Below the pieces are notes generated by a model. The model saw nothing but the letters and a program-made list of their open reading frames with translations. It was not told the DNA's origin and searched no databases. The translations under genes were made by a program, and so were the position numbers. From Pseudomonadota bacterium (GTDB lineage Bacteria; Pseudomonadota; Gammaproteobacteria; Burkholderiales; Burkholderiaceae_D): a stretch of DNA of 39,195 nt. Position 1 is the first letter of the stretch. Each line of letters opens with the position of its first letter. The DNA lies in assembly GCA_023389425.1 (NCBI GenBank), contig JAEWEK010000031.1, positions 1 to 39,195 of the forward strand, written 5' to 3'. This document shows positions 35,410-39,195 of the stretch, piece by piece.

Positions 35410-35997
35410 TCAGGCGCCGTTGGCGGTGCGTTCGACCACGCTGCGGATGGCGGCGACGATGTTGGGATAGGCGCCGCAGCGGCACAGGTTGCCGCTCATG
35501 CGTTCGCGGATCTCGTCGTCGCTGAGCTCGCCCAGGCCAAGGGCATTGCCGCGCGTGTGCAGGCTGGCGTCGCCCCGCTTCACCTCTCCCAGCAGCGCGA
35601 CGGCGGAGCATACCTGCCCCGGCGTGCAATAGCCGCACTGGAAGCCGTCGTGGTCCATGAAGGCTTGCTGCATCGGATGCGGATGGCCGTGATGGGCCAG
35701 GCCCTCGACGGTGACGATGTCGCGCCCTTCCTGCATGATCGCCAGCGTCAGGCAGGAGTTGACGCGTTCGCCATCGATGAGCACGGTGCAGCCGCCGCAC
35801 TGGCCGCGGTCGCAGCCTTTCTTGGTGCCGGTAAGCTCCAGCACTTCGCGCAGCGCGTCGAGCAGGGTAACGCGCGGCTCGATCATCAGGTCGTGCAGGG
35901 CGCCGTTGATGCGCAGGGTGACTTTTTGCGGAGGCACGTAGGGCGCGGCCGCGCCGGGAACGTGCGACAGGTCCAGGCTTGCTTGGTCTTCAGGCAT
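35410..35997 (-). CDS. paoA: [2Fe-2S] subunit, xanthine dehydrogenase family (PaoA-like)
   Basis: The small subunit carries two [2Fe-2S] clusters. The plant-ferredoxin cluster has Cys62, 67, 70 and 82 (GCDRGQCGGC). The second has Cys121, 124, 172 and 174 (CGYCTPGQ and LCRCGAYP). The 195 residues fit. E. coli PaoA starts with a Tat signal; here the N-terminus (MPEDQASLDLSHVPG) has no twin-Arg motif or hydrophobic segment, and no upstream in-frame start provides one. The complex is therefore probably cytoplasmic, or the start is misread. No XdhC/PaoD-type maturation gene follows within the window. Order A-B-C is the same as in E. coli. Confidence 0.92.
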   Translation of the reverse strand: MPEDQASLDLSHVPGAAAPYVPPQKVTLRINGALHDLMIEPRVTLLDALREVLELTGTKKGCDRGQCGGCTVLIDGERVNSCLTLAIMQEGRDIVTVEGLAHHGHPHPMQQAFMDHDGFQCGYCTPGQVCSAVALLGEVKRGDASLHTRGNALGLGELSDDEIRERMSGNLCRCGAYPNIVAAIRSVVERTANGA

Positions 35998-36189
35998 GGC
36001 AGAGCTCGTCGAGTGAATGACATGAGTCCCGTCTGACCGGCGGCCGGGCAGCGGGTTCGGCTTGCCTTTTCAGGTCCGGCGTATCATCGCCCAAATCGCA
36101 AAAGCATGGTGTCCGGCTGGCGCCGGGGGCGTGTGTCGCGAAACACGGAAGCGCCTTATACTCAGCCGCATACACATTTGGAAAGACTT

Positions 36190-36600
36190 ATGCGCAAGCT
36201 TTTGATTCCGCTGGCTGCCGTGCTGCTGTCGGGCTGCGTCGACAATGCGGCCAACTACACCGATGCCGCCGATCACTCGATCGTGGTGCATGCCGAACAG
36301 GCCCACTTCTGGAACAGCGCGCTCAACCTCGAGCTGATCGCGTCCCGCCTGCAGGATTGCCAGCGGCGCTACCCGCTGGGCAAGATGGCTGCCGAGCGCG
36401 TCGATCTCACGCTGTATGACAATGGAAACGGCGTCTACACGCTGCAGTCGGGAAGCAAGCTGTGGCAGGTGGAAACCAATACCTGCACGGAGCTGGCACC
36501 GCCCGCCGCTGCGAGCGGGCAGGCGCTGGGGGCATTCAGGATGATCGGGAACAAGCTCGTCTTCGTGCAGGCGGGCTCGACGGCATTGGCGGGGAATTAA
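36190..36600 (+). CDS. Small hypothetical lipoprotein (136 aa)
   Basis: The start is the ATG at 36190 with GGAAAG about five bases upstream; a longer frame to 36106 is unsupported. The signal peptide MRKLLIPLAAVLLSG ends in lipobox LSGC at residue 15. The mature part has ADHSIVVHAEQAHFWNSALNLELIASRLQDCQRRYPLG near 35-70. A Cys at about 62 and another at about 104 (NTCTEL) may form a disulfide. No family is recognised. The last four bases overlap the convergent PAP2 gene. Confidence 0.75.
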   Translation: MRKLLIPLAAVLLSGCVDNAANYTDAADHSIVVHAEQAHFWNSALNLELIASRLQDCQRRYPLGKMAAERVDLTLYDNGNGVYTLQSGSKLWQVETNTCTELAPPAAASGQALGAFRMIGNKLVFVQAGSTALAGN

Positions 36601-37205
36601 GGACGCAGCCAGCCGCGCGCGATCGGCGCTGCCAGCACGCGGCGGTACACGGATTCCATCATGGGCACGAGCGAGGCGCTGAGCGCGCCGGCGGCGCGGG
36701 TCTGGAACAGCGCCGCGACGATGATCGACACCACCAGCGCACCGAACATATCCATCGGGTAGTGGACACCCAGGAACACGCGCGCCCAGGCGACCAGGGC
36801 TGCAAGCGGCAGCATCAGCGTGCCGAGCCGGCGCGCGTTGTCGACCTTGCTGCAGGCGAGTACCAGGGCGACGGTGAACATGATGGTTCCGTGGTCGCTT
36901 GGGAAGGAACTGTCGGGCGCATGCTGCAGGAAGGTGTGGCCGACGCCGGCCATGAAGGGGCGCGGGTGGAACCAGAGAAGCCCGATCGCGAAGTTGATGG
37001 CCAGCGCGCCGACGGCGGCCAGGCAGGCGTGCACCGAGGCCTGGCGCTGGCGGGCCTCACCGCCGATCCACAACGCGGCAAGCGTCAGTGGTACCAGCAG
37101 GATCAGCCATTGCGCAGCGAAGCGTGAGCTGAACAGTTCCCATCCGGACAGGCCGGCCGAGGCGTTGATGGAAGAAAACAGGATGAGATTCAGGTGCTCG
37201 AACAT
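36597..37205 (-). CDS. PAP2-family phosphatase (undecaprenyl-diphosphatase-like)
   Basis: It is a membrane phosphatase, likely recycling undecaprenyl diphosphate or acting on a lipid phosphate. The 202 residues have several membrane helices. The three phosphatase motifs are WFHPRP (region 1, without the usual upstream Lys), SFPSDHGT (region 2, catalytic His) and ARVFLGVHYPMD (region 3). All catalytic His/Arg/Asp are present. The BcrC/YbjG-like layout supports an undecaprenyl-diphosphatase role, but the exact substrate is inferred. It is 89 bases from the transposase fragment upstream. Confidence 0.88.
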   Translation of the reverse strand: MFEHLNLILFSSINASAGLSGWELFSSRFAAQWLILLVPLTLAALWIGGEARQRQASVHACLAAVGALAINFAIGLLWFHPRPFMAGVGHTFLQHAPDSSFPSDHGTIMFTVALVLACSKVDNARRLGTLMLPLAALVAWARVFLGVHYPMDMFGALVVSIIVAALFQTRAAGALSASLVPMMESVYRRVLAAPIARGWLRP

Positions 37206-37294
37206 GGCGTGATCCGGGGAAATGGCTTTACTGCAAGGATGAGTTCAGCATAGCGCGCCCGCGGAGCCGCGCCACGCGAAATCGCAACAGTGTG

Positions 37295-37636
37295 TTACAG
37301 CCGGGAGTGCGCTTGGCGCGGCGACAGCAGCTGATGCAGGCGCTCGATCTCCTTGGTCCGCCCTACCTGTTCCAGCGCGCGCTCCAGCAGGGTCTTGCCG
37401 CCCTCGCGCAGCATGGTCCACTGGGTGAAATACTCGTGCACCGTGCGCCAGGGCGGGAACTCGGGCGGCATGCTGCGCCACGCGGCGCCGGAATCGAGGA
37501 AGTAGATGACGGCGTTGAAGACATCGTAAAGATCATGCTTGCGCGGACGCGTCTTGCGGCGCGCGGCCTCGAGCATGTCCCGGATTTGTTCGAACTGGTC
37601 GCGCGACAAGTCGCTTGGAAATTCTGGCCTGGCCAT
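37295..37636 (-). CDS. Lone IS5-family transposase N-terminal domain (DUF4096)
   Basis: The 113 residues match the insertion-sequence N-terminal helical domain: FPSDLSRDQFEQIRDMLEAA, RKHDLYDVFNAVIYFLDSGAAWRSMP and WRTVHEYFTQW. The DDE catalytic part, normally in a second frame or continuing downstream, is absent: only 90 bases remain before the PAP2 gene. The frame is complete with its own stop and ends in LLSPRQAHSRL. Either it is the remnant of an old insertion or a retained DNA-binding protein. No terminal inverted repeats or target duplication are clear. The folE gene lies upstream on the same strand. Confidence 0.75.
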   Translation of the reverse strand: MARPEFPSDLSRDQFEQIRDMLEAARRKTRPRKHDLYDVFNAVIYFLDSGAAWRSMPPEFPPWRTVHEYFTQWTMLREGGKTLLERALEQVGRTKEIERLHQLLSPRQAHSRL

Positions 37637-37707
37637 CTCGATCGCCCCAAATACTCTCTTGGAGGCGACCGATCTGGAACAGGTTCCCGAAGCGCGAACG
37701 AAAGCGC

Positions 37708-38274
37708 TCAGTCGCGCGCCAGCGCCAGGAATTCCGTGCGCAGCGCCAGGTTGGGCTGCAGCTCGCCGAGCATGGCGGAAGTGATGGTTTCTTCACCCGG
37801 GGTGCGGATGCCGCGGCTTTCCATGCACATATGGCGGCACTTCACGACAACACCGACCGCCTTGGGTTCGAGCACTTCCATCAGGGCATTGGCGATCTGG
37901 ATCGTCATGCGTTCCTGCACCTGCAGCCGCTTGGCGAACACGTCTACCAGGCGGGTCAGCTTGGACAGGCCGACAATTTTGCCATTGGGCAGATAGCCGA
38001 CCGTGGCCTTGCCGAAGAACGGCGCCAGGTGGTGCTCGCAGTGGCTGTAGACCGGAATGCCGCGCACGACGATCAGCTCGTTGTATTCCTCGGCGCCATC
38101 TTCGAAGGCCTTGAGAATCTCGACCGGATCCTGGTCGTAGCCGGAAGTCCAGTGCTTCCAGGCCTTGGCGACCCGCGCCGGGGTCTCGTGCAGGCCCGCG
38201 CGGCTCGGGTCTTCACCCAGGCTCGACAGCAGGCGGCGCCAGTCGTTCTCGGTGAACGCTTCTTTATCGGACAT
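37708..38274 (-). CDS. folE: GTP cyclohydrolase I
   Basis: FolE converts GTP to dihydroneopterin triphosphate, the first step of tetrahydrofolate synthesis. The ATG at 38274 gives 188 residues; the upstream TTG at 38280 is less likely since AAGG lies eight bases before the ATG. Zinc ligands are in YSHCEHHLAPF (Cys and His) and in CRHMCMESRG (second Cys). The phosphate-binding and catalytic segments GLSKLTRLVDVFAKRLQVQE and GVVVKCRHMCMESRGI are intact. The N-terminus matches the GLHETPARVAKAW signature. Confidence 0.96.
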   Translation of the reverse strand: MSDKEAFTENDWRRLLSSLGEDPSRAGLHETPARVAKAWKHWTSGYDQDPVEILKAFEDGAEEYNELIVVRGIPVYSHCEHHLAPFFGKATVGYLPNGKIVGLSKLTRLVDVFAKRLQVQERMTIQIANALMEVLEPKAVGVVVKCRHMCMESRGIRTPGEETITSAMLGELQPNLALRTEFLALARD

Positions 38275-38418
38275 ATACAACCTTCATTTTTTCGATTGCC
38301 GCCAGTATATAGAAAATGCGGGGAATCGACCGCGCGGCGCCAAAGTTTGATGCAGCCAAACTCATGCGTCGAGGGGATGCGCTAGCGTTGTTTTTCGTCC
38401 CCTAAGAGGAGAACAACC

Positions 38419-39195
38419 ATGCTCGGGAGTACTGTCCTGGAAGTCGCGGTCGGCCTCAGTTTCTGTTTCGGCTCGGTCGCGCTGATCGTCGCCACGCTGC
38501 AGGAGGCGCTGTCGTCGATCTTCCGCTTGCGCGCCAATACGCTACTGGCCGGCATCAAGACCATGCTCAACGATCCCGATTTCAGCCAGCTGGCGCAGGC
38601 GGTGTACACGCATCCGCTGGTCAATCCGCATGGCGGCGGCTCGCTCAAGTCGAAACCGTCCTATATCGAACCGGCGCATTTCGCCATCGCACTGATGGAC
38701 AGCATCCAGCAGGACGGCCCGGCCACCTGGGAGGCGCTGGGCGCCGCGATCGCCTCGATTCCCGATCCGCAGGTCAAGCGCGTGATGCAAGGCTTGTACA
38801 AGCGCGCGGGCGACCTGCAGCAATTCCAGCGCCTGGTGGCAAGCTGGTTCGACAACGCGATGCAGCGCATGTCCGGCGCCTACAAGCGCAAGCAGCTGCT
38901 GATCTCCTTCCTGCTGTCGCTGCTGCTGGCGGTGTTTTTCAATATCGACAGCATCCACCTGTTCCGCACGCTTTGGCTGCATCCGGCGCTGGCAGCGCAC
39001 ATCACGGGCGCGCCGGGTACGCTCGACCAGGCGACCGTCGATGCATTGATGGCGCTGCCGATCGGCTGGGAAAAGTTCCCGCCGGTGCTGGGTCCGGATT
39101 TCCTGTTGCAAGTGTCCGGCTGGCTGGCGACCGCGTGCACCACCCTGTTCGGCGCGCCGTTCTGGTTCGACATGCTGCAGCGCGCGGTGCAGATG
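38419..39195 (+). CDS. Hypothetical membrane protein, 3' end outside the window
   Basis: The ATG at 38419 has AGAGGAGAA upstream and the frame is open to the window edge (259 codons). There is an N-terminal hydrophobic segment (LEVAVGLSFCFGSVALIVA), a helical cytosolic or periplasmic region with IFRLRANTLLAGIKTMLNDPDF, and another membrane segment near 160-180 (QLLISFLLSLLLAVFF). A third may follow near the edge (WLATACTTLFGAPFWF). I recall similar unannotated membrane proteins in bacteria but no named family or function. Confidence 0.85.
   Translation, partial: MLGSTVLEVAVGLSFCFGSVALIVATLQEALSSIFRLRANTLLAGIKTMLNDPDFSQLAQAVYTHPLVNPHGGGSLKSKPSYIEPAHFAIALMDSIQQDGPATWEALGAAIASIPDPQVKRVMQGLYKRAGDLQQFQRLVASWFDNAMQRMSGAYKRKQLLISFLLSLLLAVFFNIDSIHLFRTLWLHPALAAHITGAPGTLDQATVDALMALPIGWEKFPPVLGPDFLLQVSGWLATACTTLFGAPFWFDMLQRAVQM

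Overview
The window looks like the replication-origin neighbourhood of a high-GC betaproteobacterium of the order Burkholderiales, most probably the family Oxalobacteraceae (Massilia or a close relative). The evidence is the gene order mnmE, yidC, yidD, rnpA, rpmH, then dnaA, dnaN, gyrB without recF, a long-form second infA, and several small proteins whose sequences feel typical of that family. The family placement is from memory of protein sequences, not from a search.

Layout. 1-5.3 kb: an accessory strip with small proteins, a DUF1439 lipoprotein, infA, a hairpin-rich intergenic stretch that may be a new small RNA, and a membrane fatty acid desaturase. 5.3-16.9 kb: the origin core. The leftward arm is rpmH-rnpA-yidD-yidC and mnmE, with a convergent phosphoglycerol-transferase-like sulfatase inserted before mnmE. 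The rightward arm is dnaA-dnaN-gyrB. Five copies of a REP-like inverted repeat lie in the window's intergenic gaps, four of them in this core. Only one perfect DnaA box is visible between rpmH and dnaA.

17.0-26.2 kb: a compact defence island just after the gyrB terminator. It holds a lipoprotein, an HNH nuclease of lower GC content that resembles modification-dependent restriction enzymes, a Phd/PIN toxin-antitoxin pair, and a complete type I Wadjet operon (jetA, jetB, jetC, jetD). The toxin gene ends 4 bp before jetA, so the toxin-antitoxin pair and the anti-plasmid SMC complex are probably one transcription unit. JetA/B/C form the MukFEB-like loop-extruding motor and JetD is the Toprim nuclease that cuts circular DNA.

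26.3-31.4 kb: a five-gene efflux operon (MarR regulator, FUSC/AaeB pump, DUF1656/AaeX, HlyD/AaeA adaptor, NodT-type outer-membrane factor) with a perfect palindrome ahead of marR. 31.4-36.0 kb: a DUF2076 protein and a three-subunit PaoABC-like molybdenum hydroxylase. 36.2-39.2 kb: a small lipoprotein, a PAP2 phosphatase, a lone transposase N-terminal domain, folE, and a membrane protein cut by the window edge.
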